From Pictodentalium vernedei (taxonomy: Eukaryota; Mollusca; Scaphopoda; Dentaliida; Dentaliidae), in contig CM062293.1 in the NCBI GenBank assembly GCA_031216915.1, positions 149,924,285 to 149,988,284 on the forward strand: a stretch of DNA of 64,000 nt, read 5' to 3'. The notes beneath the pieces were generated by a model that was given only the letters and a program-made list of their open reading frames with translations, had not been told where the DNA came from and did not search any database. A program made the position numbers and the translations under genes. This document shows, piece after piece, positions 12,206-24,044 of this stretch; the stretch's first letter is position 1; each line of letters begins with the position of its first letter.

Positions 12206-12552
12206 ATGTTCCGCAAATGTGTTCTGCTTGCTATTCTCGGAACTGTCAGTGTCTTCTGGACTGCATCTCTAGTTAGTAGTTCTGATTTTATGCTTCAGAG
12301 TGTCAACAAATCTAACAAAAAAGCCATGCTGAACACTAAAAGGAATTCTCCAAATGTTTTCACCAATAACTACTTTATTAAAGATCAGATTACACCTCCT
12401 AATAAACTGGAAGATGGAGAATGCGCACTCACGGTTCGGAAGAAAAATATGGGTTTAATTTTTCCATTCACAATGATACGTGGGAGTCACCTTATTTTGC
12501 TTTTACTGATGAAATGCTGTCATATGGCACATTGTTGGAAAGGGCTGTCTGA
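12206..12552 (+). pseudogene. Possible broken exon of a type II membrane protein
   Basis: From the ATG at 12206 one frame encodes a short basic N-terminus (MFRKC), a hydrophobic segment (VLLAILGTVSVFWTASLV, residues about 6-23) and a polar stem rich in Asn, Ser and Lys. This is the usual layout of Golgi glycosyltransferases and sulfotransferases. Near 12436-12445, at an A-rich stretch, the frame stops looking protein-like. A second frame takes over with GFNFSIHNDTWESPYFAF, TDEMLSYGTLLERAV and a stop at 12550. The switch implies one lost base (or two gained), or a sequencing error. No catalytic domain is included, so the family cannot be named. It could be the first exon of a gene extending beyond view, or a decayed fragment. 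A perfect hairpin abuts it upstream and a SINE starts about 40 bp downstream. Confidence 0.45.
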
Positions 12553-12592
12553 AATGTTTAGAGTGTGTTACGTAACAGCATTTCGTCAGCTT

Positions 12593-12917
12593 GGGAGAGC
12601 GGTGGCTCATTGGCAAGAACATTGGATTTTAAAACGAAAGGTCCACGGTTCGATCCTGGCCCGCGTTATCTGCGCTATGTCTTTGAGCAAGACACTTTAT
12701 CCCGATTGCCCACGGTGGTGCTGTGTACTAGCCTCCAATCGCCGCTAACTCTGCTTGTTCCGGTTTAGTAGGTTCCAGAGTCTGACAGTTGTTCGCCGCT
12801 GCTCTATTGTTCTCTCCGGGTAGTTAGTCTTCCTTCACCCGTAAAATTGTCCGTCACGGCGAGACCCTGGTTTTGGAACTTGTCCTTTAAATTACCATAA
12901 ACAAATAAACATAGCCA
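12593..12917 (+). mobile_element. tRNA-derived SINE, diverged copy
   Basis: The tRNA-like head contains GAGCGGTGGCTCATTGGCAAG (A box region) and CCACGGTTCGATCCTGG (B box). The body shows TTTGAGCAAGACACTTTATC and TTCTCTCCGGGTAG. The tail is weak (ACCATAAACAAATAAACA). The head is closer to that of the copy at 15.1 kb (AAACGAAAGGTCCACGG) than to those at 3.6 and 63 kb, so at least two head variants exist. Confidence 0.85.
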
Positions 12918-14700
12918 GCTTATTAGTCTTTGTAATCAAATATTACATTATGAAGTATCCAAAACTTCCATGACACCAAAGCTAATGAAATTGGTTCTCA
13001 TACAAAATGTTCGTTTTGTCTCTTCAAAACTATGAGATAAAAGATTTACTCCTTATCAATCACCAGAACATAAGAAGATGCTTTTGTGGCTTATGACAGC
13101 AATGAATGTCTTAAGTTTTGGTAAGGAGTGACACAACCATTCATCGCTAGTATTAGCAATCGAGGTTTACAACATTTACTAACATATAATTTACGGCTTG
13201 GTCTGTTTTATATAATTTAGACTTAAAACTTTACGTTCACACTGACTTCGCGAAAAAATAGAACTGCCTCGCCTCACGACACCCAACTTCCGGAAAGTCT
13301 AATGGTCCGCTTATCCATCCAGTGTGTTACCACGTCGTGTAAGAGCTTCAGATTGTTGATCCTTTGTAAGCCAGTTTGTTTTGGATTCTTGGTTTGCGCA
13401 CCCTAACACTGATTGCGACGGGTATTACAGGTATGCCAGTCGTCAGGTTTTTGTCCGAAACAGGCTTTTAGAAGATTACCCCTGAAAGTGAAAGTGAAAT
13501 TGCATATACATACTTATTACTAAAATGTCAAAAATGGTAAGGAGTGACTGTAGACAATTACGTCAACTCTTCTCATATATGAGATTTCAGGTGATCCATT
13601 TTGTCAATTGCTTTGAACCACATTCATAATAGGAATGTTCTGTAAAACGAGGAAATGGGCAGCATAACAAATAATCGTTACTGTTTGCATACTAGTAAAG
13701 TTATATTTTGCACATAGCACACTTGTGCTGCTTGCCTCAAGGAGTAAAAGACATCTTAGGAATTTTGACGCCAAATCGACATTGAGATATTTTACCCAAT
13801 CATGAATGGCAAGCGCCATAGTATATAAAACCTTTCTGTAATTATATTCATGAGTTTGTTTTGTTTGTTTGTATCAACCACAAAGTTGTATGGGTATTTC
13901 ACGGCCTTGCTGGAGGCTTCGCTAAAATAATAATGGCTGCGCATATGATTTTTCTTTGCTCAAAGTATACAACTTCATTTTCGTGACACGGCTATTTTGT
14001 TTCCAATATTTAATAATTGACACGCTACTTTGAAAGACAATCGTCAGCCATTGTGATATGTTGTACACACAGAGCGGACTGTTGTCACAATAGGATCAAC
14101 ACTCTTAATTTTGAGTGTCATTTGATCTCATATGTTTATAGGCGGGTATCATTGCGATGAGGTCGAGGTGACTAACAAGAAAGAAACTACAGCATCGACA
14201 TACTCAGTTGCATTTACTGCTGTAGTATACGGTGACTTCCGTTAGTGGTGCAGCAATGTGAAAATTGCATTTTAAATGCATTCTCCTTGCATTTTTATCG
14301 ACGAATAAGATTCAACAGTGTAGTGGGGAGGACAATGGACAGAGGATTTAGACCGCATCGCGACGCTGCAGGGGCGCCAGAGCCACCCCGACCAATGTCG
14401 GGGCAAAAAATTTGCCGATCATGATATTTTTGTGATCGACCTCCAGCCGAACTTCATTCATGTCAAATAACTAGGCTATGATTTTTTAATTTTGTTCTGG
14501 CGGATATCCGAAAATAGTGCGTGCAAAGATCGTCTTTGTTTCTTTAATATTGGGCAAACAATGGCGGCTATTAATGACGAGTTAACGTAAGATGAGGAGA
14601 TTTTGGGGGCTACTTCTTTAGTATTTGGAAGCGGTTGGAATACTAAAGAAGTAACCCCGAAATGGGTCTGAGAGATGTCATTTTTGAAACATTTTCTGGG
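12918..14700. other. Unassigned sequence with a small hairpin
   Basis: No gene recognised. A short hairpin, GATCAACACTC/GAGTGTCATTTGATC, lies at 14093-14130. Confidence 0.45.
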
Positions 14701-14771
14701 GCAGGGCCGGATTTACGAATGTGCAGACTGGGCGGAGGCACAGGGCCCCCACATTTCTGGGGGCCTCCACA

Positions 14772-14862
14772 GTGAAGTTCGTCTTTCGAGGAACATAATA
14801 TGACAAAATTCCCTGCCAAATTGCCAATTTTGTCATATTATGTTCCTCGAAAGATGAACTGC
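14772..14862. repeat. 37-bp-arm hairpin in a GGGCCGGATTTAC-type repeat
   Basis: GAAGTTCGTCTTTCGAGGAA and the bases after it are inverted at 14826-14862 around a 15-nt loop. The surrounding sequence (about 14700-15015) begins GCAGGGCCGGATTTACG and looks repetitive, but its ends are unclear and no coding domain is seen. Confidence 0.7.
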
Positions 14863-15119
14863 ATGCACTGTCATTTTTTTTCTCCCCCACATAATCGATG
14901 GCAACAATTAAAAAAAACAGAGATCTGGGTGTTATGGTCGGGCCATTGTTTGGGCCGTTCCGGCGCCACTGCGCTGTCGGACCCGGTTGAAATTCTCTGT
15001 CCGCTTTTCTAACCACAAAACTGAAATCTACAACACAAAAAGAAAATGTTTACTTCATAATAGTAAATCGGTTTTACATTGGTTTGAACAATGCTACTCT
15101 AGAATGCCAGTTTTTAGGC

Positions 15120-15354
15120 CAACCGTCAAACTATCCAACTTACTAACCCGGTACAAGAAGGGAGGGTTAGCATTGGATGAAGACAAGTGCACCATCGACG
15201 TGCAGTACAGTTTTCTACACATCGCCACATTGCCCCACGTAGGCAATCGGGAATAAGTGCCTTACCCATGGACACAACGCATTTACCTCTGAAACCGTGG
15301 ACCTTTCGGTTTGAAGTTCAATGGCGTAGCGACTTAGCCACCGCGGTCCCTTTG
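15120..15354 (-). mobile_element. tRNA-derived SINE lacking its 3' tail
   Basis: On the minus strand the head reads GACCGCGGTGGCTAAGTCGC ... AAACCGAAAGGTCCACGG, followed by body motifs (GTAAGGCACTTATTCCCG, ACGTCGATGGTGCACTTG). It stops within the body, so the CCACCCGTAAAA block and the AAAT tail are missing. Confidence 0.8.
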
Positions 15355-15384
15355 GAATTATTAAAAGACGGGGAAAGCCCGATT

Positions 15385-16100
15385 AACAAGCAAGTAATTG
15401 TTGAGAAAACTCTTGTAACAATAGAAAATAGTGCTAAGTTTCCTTTTGTACGTTTAATAAACGAAAACAAAAGACAGCTGTCTGTCTGTTAATTTCGTTT
15501 ATTAAAAGTATCAAAAGGAATCTAAGCTTTTTATGGCAAGCTAATTCGAACCAAAAAGTCCACAGATAATTCGTCATTTAGAATATCTATCTGGGCCTAC
15601 ACATACCAACATTACAGCGTTCACATTGGCTCTTTGTTTGACGAATGTGTTTTACAGTAATTATTGAAGTTTCTGTCCTTCCCAGGAAAAATTTAGCACA
15701 CCCCTTCACTTTTATATTAATGGAAAGGACAGTGTCTGCATTATATGTTAGGGCGCGCACACTGTTGATATATGAACAGAAGAAAATTACAGAACATCAA
15801 AAGATGGTGAAGATGCCGTGTTTCATTTTTAAATGAGTTTCAACAGCAAATAATAGTGAAACATTCAAACCTACTGGGAGAAAAATCGAAGAAGCCAGCT
15901 TCTGTAATACTATATATATATTGCTCTACGGGAAAGTGCGTGGAGTTTGTGAAATGATGCGCACATCAGTGACGCAAGTTAGCCAACATTTCGACATTTG
16001 AATTTTTAAATGAAATTCCCACACCTAAGTAAATTAAATGTACTGACAGCTTTCGGAAATTAAGGAGAGCTAATTTTCCTGTAAATTTCTTCCAGCGACG
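15385..16100 (+). repeat. Unnamed ~700-bp repeat with hairpin core, copy 1
   Basis: It starts with a hairpin core (TTTAATAAACGAAAACA ... TTTCGTTTATTAAAAGTA around GACAGCTGTCTGTC, 15440-15514). Then follow TTTTTATGGCAAGCTAATTC, CCTACACATACCAACATT, TGCTCTACGGGAAAGTGCG and CAGCTTTCGGAAATTAAGG. Parts match the reverse complements of 19.17-19.74 kb (15385-15870) and 18.42-18.75 kb (15900-16100 plus the core). No coding domain is visible. It is probably a non-autonomous DNA transposon. Confidence 0.68.
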
Positions 16101-16205
16101 AAAATTTTAAGTCATATCAACATTTGCATGATCGACAAACTGTTGCAGTGTACCAGACCAGAGTAAACCATCCATTCTAGTTAATGTGCACCCTGCCTCT
16201 TCATT

Positions 16206-16453
16206 TTAACCCTTCAGCTAACGAATCGCCCGCATCCGCCCGCGTAATATGCAACATGAGCAGTTGAAAAAATTAAATTTTTCAAAATATTCAACAAAAC
16301 CATATCATGTGACCCCTCATTGGAACGAGCCCATTGACCTCGTTCCAATGAGGGGTCACATGATATGGTTTTGTTGTAATTTTTGGAAAAATTTAAGAAA
16401 ATGATATTGAAAATAATAAATTTTGATATCGTCTGCGTTGGGTAAAGGGTTAA
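16206..16453. mobile_element. TTAA-type MITE, sub-family B
   Basis: TTAACCCTTCAGCTAACG and GCGTTGGGTAAAGGGTTAA form the ends. Inner arms carry CCCGCATCCGCCCGCGTAAT on the left and TTTTGATATCGTCTGCG on the right. The centre is ACCATATCATGTGACCCC ... GGGGTCACATGATATGGT with the CATTGGAACGAG hairpin. Confidence 0.9.
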
Positions 16454-17311
16454 TACAAAGTATACTGGTAAATTGAGACCCAACTCCGTAGATGTAAAAA
16501 AATTGAAATGGTTAAAAAAGCATTGAAATATGAAAAAAACTATTGATTTAAATCCTCGTAGTTTCGGTACATCTATCGAGTTAAATTACTTTCTGAGAAA
16601 GTATATTACTAAAACGCGAAAATGTCTTGATGTCATTTTGGCGCTGTCATATCGTTTTTCATCTCTTATAGCTGACATAAGATGCATCTGTAGAGTTTTG
16701 TTAGGTTATAATTTGACCCTTTACAGTAGGTTTTTTTTAAATCACTTGAGAGAAATCGATGTCACTCACGCAACAATATTTGCCAAATTCCACTGATATT
16801 TACTTTTAAAGCGATTTAATGACGCCAAAGTGTCGAAACGTAAGGTGATCGGTTACAGAGACGCCAACGATCTTTGCTTCCAAATGCAATATTTTTTCTT
16901 ATTCTGTGGTGTGTAGTGAAAATGAACTAGTCCCAAAAATTAATAATGATTCAGAGACTGTAATTTACTCATGAAAGCTGTGTTATTTTGTAACTATATT
17001 CAACTTTACTTACGAAATCAATGTTACAATATAGATTATAATTTACTTTTTTATCAGAATACTCTTTTCTCTAAGATATCGACCAGTGAGTTCCCAAATA
17101 CCAGACAGTTACTTCCCGGATATCCGAAGATTGTTTCTGAACATGTATTAATGTTTAACCCGATGAGTAATCTCTTGAATAATCTCACCATGTCAAGCCA
17201 TGGCTGCTGTAAATCAGCCATGTAAGATTGGATTTAAAATTCTCGAAAATGGAGGTCAAGAAATCATTATTGAAAGATTCATTCCCATTTACATAAAGTT
17301 TATTACCACCA
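16454..17311. other. Unassigned AT-rich sequence
   Basis: Nothing recognised on either strand. Confidence 0.5.
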
Positions 17312-17444
17312 CGTGGGTTTACGAGAAGGTGTATTGAAGTCTAGACCTCGTCTCTGGGCATATATATCGAGGAGCCCGTTAGAAAGAGTCGATGCATGAC
17401 CCAGAGCCGAGGTCGAGACTTCAATACACCACCTCGGAAACCCG
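17312..17444. repeat. Foldback repeat
   Basis: GGTGTATTGAAGTCTAGACC on the left is inverted as GGTCGAGACTTCAATACACC on the right. The outer arms also pair (GTGGGTTTACG with CGGAAACCCGC). This is MITE-like; the flanks show no clear duplication. Confidence 0.75.
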
Positions 17445-17486
17445 CTTTATCTTACAATGTTCCTCCCAATTCGTGAATTGTTCGCA

Positions 17487-17564
17487 TATATCGTCCCCTG
17501 AGTTCCAATGTGTTCTATGCGCCAGTAGGCACATAGAACACATTGGAACTCAGGGGACGATATA
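17487..17564. mobile_element. Isolated 78-bp palindrome (hairpin D)
   Basis: CGTCCCCTGAGTTCCAATGT is followed by GTTCTATG and its exact inversion. The flanks are TATAT on both sides. The same palindrome occurs inside larger elements at 6.3, 24.2 and 41.4 kb, so it behaves as an independent small element. Confidence 0.85.
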
Positions 17565-18424
17565 TTGACAATAGTTCTGCGTCTATGGTTTGATCTTTAT
17601 GAATGAAAATTATGACGTCATTGTTTTGCGTTCTTGCGTTATGCATGACGTAGTCCCAATTCAATATTCTATTTGTACTGTAGCCGCTGTAGTTTACAGC
17701 AGTGTTCCAGTTGTGTGTTTCTTTGTTTTATTTTTCAGGTGTAATGGATGTTAGGCCTATTTAAAAATATACTCATTACAAAAACTGATCTAATCTAATT
17801 TATTTCGTTGAGTTGGTTATTTATCATTTGATTATTGTTATCAAAAACGGACGCCCGGACGTGTGTAATCAGTTTTCGATGAGTGCAGGTAAAACACGTT
17901 CTCTTTCTGAATCGAATGATCCCACGTGAGGTTGCTGCCCTCGATACAGATTTGTATTTTGTCGAGACGTTTCCACTTGTATTGGGGGCGTAGGTTCTTG
18001 TCGTAAAATGAAGTCTTATATTTAGTTACAATGAGGCTGAACTACACTCACACTTGTGACAAGCCCAAAAGGGAATATCCTGCAACTACATGCATGGTGG
18101 TAACGCTACGCCCACCCAACTGTAATACAGGGTTGCAGATATACCACATGTTGTTTCACAAAACTGTACAATATGTTTTTATAACTGCTTGAAATGATTA
18201 GTGATTCTTTTCGAGGTCCCAAAAACGCATTTCCATTTTCCTGAATATTGTTTATTACAAAATAATGAATTTCCCCCTTTTATACAGCATTCCAGTGCTT
18301 TGACATAGCTGTATGCAACATTGAAAAAAAGTGGAATAAATAACTGGAAATCTTAAATAACCCCTTCAGCAAATTATGCTTAAATTTTCGCGCGAAGAAT
18401 ATTATGACTGACCAGTTTCGCCAT
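17565..18424. other. Unassigned sequence
   Basis: No gene or repeat recognised. Confidence 0.5.
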
Positions 18425-19030
18425 TGGGAAGAGATTTACTTGAAAGTTAGCTCTCTTAATTTCATAAAGCTGTGAGTAAATTTAACACTGGGAAGAGATT
18501 TACAGGAAAGTTGGCTCCCTTAATTTCCTAAAGCTATCAGTAAATTTAACACTAAGGGTATGGGAATTTCAGATAAAAATTTAAATTTCGAAATGTTATC
18601 GAATTTGTATCATCGACATGCGCATCGTTTCACAACCTTTAAGGCATTTTCCCGTAGAGTAGTATAAAAATACAGCGGCGTGCCTTTTACAATTTTTCCC
18701 CAATTAGCTTGCCATAAAAAGCCAACTTTCCTTTTGTTACTTTTAATAAACGAAAAAAAAACCCCAGACAGCTCCGGTAGCTGTCTGTTGTTTTCGTTTA
18801 TTAAAAGTAACAAAAAGATACCGGCTTTATTTTCTACTGATGTCATAGTACAGAGGTATTGTCACGAGAATTCCTCGCTTCCTAATTGGATCTTCCTCGC
18901 TGGTCTGATAATTTCAAGGGAGATAAATTTATCGAAACTCAATTTTCAAGACGATGTTAGCCAAGGATGTTTGGAGATTGATTTCCCCAGGCATAAGCTG
19001 TCGGGCTCTATGATACCACAATAAATTGCA
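18425..19030 (-). repeat. Unnamed ~700-bp repeat with hairpin core, copy 2
   Basis: Its hairpin core is at 18729-18820 (GTTACTTTTAATAAACGAAA and inversion around CAGACAGCTCC). Sequence to its left matches the reverse complement of 15900-16100. A 65-bp block (GGGAAGAGATTTAC ... AAATTTAACACT) is tandemly duplicated at 18425-18555. The right part (TTTCAAGGGAGATAAATTTA, 18910 on) occurs again at 19040-19150 and at 19675-19730. Relative to copy 1 an internal stretch is missing. Confidence 0.65.
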
Positions 19031-19169
19031 GGCGATAAAGTGGAGTCTACAGAGGTATTGTCTCAAGAATTCCTCGATACTGAATTGGACCTTCCTCGTG
19101 GGTCTAATAATTTCAAGGGAGATAAATTTATCGAAACTTGATTTTCAAGACGAATTACAACACGAGGGG

Positions 19170-19740
19170 TATGGTCTGACTATTACTCTCTGTTGAAATC
19201 CATATAAAAATTTAATAATTTTTTTTATGTTCTGTAACTTTTTTTTATTCATTATATCGACAAGGTGTGCATCGTGACATATAATACAGACTCTGCCCTT
19301 TTCATTAATTTAAAAGTCGAAGAGGTGAGATTTGCTAATTTTTTTCAGGGAAGAATAAAAACTTGCAAATTACTATAAAAACACATTCGCTAAACAAAGA
19401 GCCCAGGTGGAGGCTGAATGTTGGTAGGTATGAAACTGATAGATAATCTCAATGACGGATTATCTGTGAACCATTTGCTTTTAATTAGCCTTCCATAAAA
19501 AGCCAAGTTTCCTTTGGTTACTTGTAATGAACGAAAACAATAGACAGCTCGGAGAGCTGTCTGTTGTTTTCGTTTATTAAATGTAACAAATAAAACCTGG
19601 CTGTATTTTTACTGATGCCAATGGTGTTTTCTCAACAATTACTGGCTTCTCATTTGGCTCTTCCTCGTTCGTTTAATAATTTCAAGGGAGATAATTTTAT
19701 CGAAAATCGATTTTCATGACGATATAAGTAAAGAATGGTT
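19170..19740 (-). repeat. Unnamed ~700-bp repeat with hairpin core, copy 3
   Basis: Collinear, in reverse complement, with 15385-15870: GGAAGGCTAATTAAAAGC, CCTACCAACATTCAGCC, CTCTTTGTTTAGCGAATG and ATTTCAACAGAGAGTAATAG all have counterparts. The hairpin core is at 19510-19590. Confidence 0.68.
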
Positions 19741-20565
19741 GGCCGTTCATTAAAAGACTAACAATAAGAACCAAAATGAAAAGATTCAGTAATAATACAT
19801 TTCTACAGCCTAACTGGACTGTTGGATTAAATTTTATTAAATTCATCCCGCTCACACAAAACGACTCGCCCATTTCCCCGTAGTCAGTGGTTTATAAGAG
19901 TACACCATCGATAATGTCAAGGTTGAAAGGATGAAGCTCTTATATTGACCAGTGTTTTGGTCAAAATTGAGCAACAAGCGTATTTTTGTTTGGTTGAAAT
20001 TAAACCGGAAGCCCTGAATATGCCCCGTAAAAAGTTCTTGTTAGATACCAGTATCTCGCATTGGCTAATATTTCTAAAAACAAATTCGATACAAAGTATG
20101 TCATTTGTAATTATTAAGTTGTCTTTAATGTTTTTGATGGAATAATAAAGTATAATAAAGTATAGAGCGTTTGCACAAAGGCATAATCAGGCCAAGGCGT
20201 ATTCAGGCCCAAACTAAATTTATTTTAATCTTCACATTGAAGTCCTTGAAAAAGAATCAGAACAAAGTCACTCAGTGAGAATCTGTACATTTTTGGCCCC
20301 CGTGGCCTTTATCAAGTGAGTAAAAGTTTTTTTTTTCTAATTGAGTGACTTTATTCTGAATAAATATATTTTAGTCCATAGAATTCAAGAGAAAATAGTA
20401 TTTGCTTTTGATATACCTGATATTCACATTAAGTTTTGGGACATATGCAAGCTAAGTACTTTTTTAAAACATCAAAGAGCCCTCTGGAACAGTGTATTAC
20501 ATCACGGCATTTCATCTCCAAGGCCCAAGTGCACATTATTTTGATTATATTTCGAGGCAATCTTT

Positions 20566-20816
20566 TTAACCCTTTACCCAACGTAACGACCAAAACCGGC
20601 CAGCGCTATTTTCAAAAATCGCCAATTCATTTTTATTTTTTCATTTTTTGTCTCAAAAACATAGGTTATGACCCCTCATTGGAACGAGCTCATCGAGCTC
20701 GTTCCAATGAGGGGTCATAACCTATGTTTTTGAGACAAAAAATGAAAAAAATTAGTTATTCAATCATTTTTTTTGGCAAGTGTCGTCTGCTTTTCATGTT
20801 AGGTAAAGGGTTTTAA
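20566..20816. mobile_element. TTAA-type MITE, sub-family A, well preserved
   Basis: TTAACCCTTTACCCAACG begins the element and AGGTAAAGGGTTTTAA ends it. Arms contain AAACCGGCCAGCGCTATT on the left and AAGTGTCGTCTGCTTTTC on the right. The palindrome (TTTTTTGTCTCAAAAACAT, then AGGTTATGACCCCTCATTGG) has an ACGAGCTCATCGAGCTCGT apex. The arms are almost identical, suggesting relatively recent activity. Confidence 0.92.
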
Positions 20817-23525
20817 GACAAGGCTTTGCTCTCTTCTATTCTAGGATAGTTACCTCATTAGCACTAAAAGCAGACCATAATTACGTTTGCCCCATTCTTT
20901 TGAAGCGAACGATAGGCGAACGAAGCGCACTTCACCAACTTTATAAGGCCTGGAAGGATATTCAACACTAGGAGGATGAGAATGAAGCTGTTCGCGAGGT
21001 ACTGTGGCGTTACGCGGAATATTTACATTTTGAAATAATCAAACCAGATGCTATGATTATTCTTTAATGATTTTTACAAGATGCTTCTATGCATCACACC
21101 TCAGTCATTCGGTCTCAATTTTTGATAATTTAAGAATTGCGTGTTTGTTTCCGTGCTCACAAGAGAGGTGCGAGAATAACCAGACGTTTTTTCGTCTTCC
21201 GCCAAAAAATTTATGAACATGATTTCCATTTTGCGTGCATGATGTACCGAGAATTATCATAACTATTGCTATGATTCAGGCGAGATAAAGGAATGTTATA
21301 TTCCGTGTTATGATTGGGGTCAATGGTCAATGCTTTGAATTCTCTAATAGTAGATTTCGATCGTCACGCAGCTGAAAATGGCAGAAATGCTAGAAAGCAA
21401 TACAAACAAGGAAACCATTGTATCTGGTGTAAACGAACCTGTTTTATGTTCACCATTTGAGACATGGCTTGGATTTTCTATAAGGTGACGTTAAAGTGGT
21501 TGTAGTGAAGACAAGATTTCAAACTTTAATCTTCGTTTAGCCTCTCACCCAATATATCTTTGCAAAAATAAATATAAAAAAAAGACAGCAATAAATATGC
21601 ATAAGTTATCAAAATATCCTTCTCAACAACGTGGCCAATGCCCGCTCACTAGATCGAACACGGCAAACCTTGTTGTTGGATAAACGTTACAACTGGACAC
21701 AGACAATCTGGTGATATATAAAATGAATTACTCTTGGATTTGTTCTGTAGTAAATGGTTGATAATGTGCTGTTCTGGGCCTTTTTCAATGTAGAAGGTTG
21801 TTCCAATGATGCAAGAGAACATGAGATAGCTTTTCTTGTCCTGGGAGATGCAAGGTCATGTATTTTACAAAGTGTCTTTTTACCTTCTTAGCTAGACCTC
21901 AGTTACGCTTTTGTTGTTTCTTAAAAGATCTCACTTGGAAACTCCAACAATTATGAGCAACGGAATAATTTATTTACACTTTTTCCGGTTCTGAGAACTG
22001 GAAAAGGTGAAAAAGTTACAATATAAGATTACCTGGGTACGTTTTGAGATCCTCCCGTGCCAAATAGTTTGTAGATTGTTTTGCATGCTACCAGTGCCTC
22101 TAACGTAATGAATCATTATATGTTGTTATGTAATCAACTCGCACTAATTAATCTACATTTCCAAGTAGAGGGTCTATTGATAAATACGTTTCCCCACCTG
22201 ATTCCTTAGGCTCTCCTCTTGGAGACTAAAAGAAATTACTTCCGACTGGTATGTGGAATTTTTTTTCAGTGTGTGCGGTGGTTTACATTATAATGCTGCT
22301 GAGCCATGTTGTCAAAACTGCGATCAAAGCTCCACAGCTACGTAACTGGGTGTTACAATTACACTGGCAAAGTTTTCTGTCATGTCGTCGCTTTGTGTCA
22401 TCTCCAGTGAGAAGCCGATATTGATTGACATATTGATTGTCGTGTACAATCTTTCCTACGAGAGAACATCCCGGGTTCCCCACCATCAACTCACCCGGAT
22501 GGGGTGGGTTGGTGAAGGGAAATCCCGGGGTATTCTCCCCTAGGAAAAACTTTGAAAATGTGCTATAAAATGGATTTGTAATGTTCAGAATACAGAATGC
22601 TCAATACCAACCGGATGTAGTTAGTCTAAGAACGACAACTCCATTTCCAATAAGCGCTATATCACCACGCTACCAATCTAAATATGTTGGAGTTTGCATG
22701 GGACATAAAAATCCACCTAAACTCTTGTTTATTTTTCTTTGATGATGCCAGCCTGACATTATTTCTTAGAAATGTTTCATCGAGATATCTCAAGAATCAT
22801 TAACAGGGTCCTTTATCACCAATAAAATAACCCAAATGCATTACGAAATTTTCCACAGTTTTCCTTACTGCTATATGCTTTATATAGATATACAAGGACA
22901 ACAGATAGTCGGTCAGATGGTACTGCAAATTGTAACGGATTTAGTGGTATTCATTTTACATATTTATATATGCAGCGCACACTATTTTATTGTAATATTT
23001 GGTTTTCTTGCCATACGTAGATAGAACATATGTGCTGAAAAGTGGTTGTATCATGACATTATATTTCAATCGCATTTTCTCTTGCATTACGCGACATCGT
23101 TGAGCGAGATTATTTTGCTGTTAAAACGATAGGTTTATAAGGGGGCCCCGATTCATATAATTATGGTATTTTGTATTCATTTTACTCTCCAGTTCAACAT
23201 TTTAATGGAAGACGAATCAAATGCAGTCGTTTATACATCGGGCACAAAACATTGGGTTTTTTCTGCACAACGTAACACAAAATTATTATAATCAGCAATG
23301 TTCCGTAGCTCGTAATTCTTTATTTGACTTGGTGAAACAAGTGGTTTGCCAGGGTTTCTTGTGTGCTTTGTGATTTACGATGGTACAATAACTCGTTCCA
23401 CTGAGAGCTCATTAGCAGTGGCTTTGCGGAAACAAACGAGTATTAGTGATTGATTCCTTAAGCCTTGAAAAGTATCGTCTTATACACTGTGACGAAATGC
23501 GTGAGTCTATCTTATATATGTGGGG
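20817..23525. other. Unassigned sequence
   Basis: About 2.7 kb with no recognised gene, RNA or mobile element. A weak inverted pair (AGAACAAAGTCACTCAG/TGAGTGACTTTATTCT) lies just before it at 20252-20362. Confidence 0.45.
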
Positions 23526-23701
23526 CGTCGATGATGGTACACTTGTCTTCAACCAATGCTAACCCTGTTTGTGCGGAATTAGTAAGTTGGGGAGTCTGGC
23601 AGTCACTCGCCGTTGCGCGGTGGTTCTCTCCGTGTACCTCTACTTCCCCCACCCGTAAAACAGTCAGACACGAGGTGACCCTGGCAGTCGAAAGTCTACA
23701 A

Positions 23702-23764
<63 letters not shown>
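23526..23764 (+). mobile_element. 5'-truncated SINE with target-site duplication
   Basis: Body motifs CGTCGATGATGGTACACTTG, GGTTCTCTCCGTGTACC and CCCACCCGTAAAACAG are followed by an (AAAT)n tail of about 60 bp. ATGTGGGG flanks both sides (23518-23525 and 23765-23772), so the element inserted without its tRNA head. Confidence 0.88.
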
Positions 23765-24044
23765 ATGTGGGGAGTAGGAATGAATTCCCCTTTAGGGCTG
23801 AAGAATTAAATTGTCACTGATTTTCACTCCCAAATCACTGTATACTCACTCACTACCAACCTTTGCTTTACGCGAAACTTAAGCCTGTGGGTTGAAATGG
23901 TTAACAAGAAATTGGGTGATAAGTTTGTATATAGCAATACCCGGATTACTTGAATTCCTTAGCTAAGTGTATTACAATAAAATGTCTCTGTACAAAAAAA
24001 GATAATGGTGAATAATATTATTTGATGACAATTAAGAACGACAT

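Noticed and set aside
12143-12748. A 201-codon open frame as an intact gene
   Set aside because: It begins inside a perfect hairpin and ends inside a tRNA-derived SINE. Only the part from 12206 to about 12440 looks protein-like, and the sense then moves to another frame.
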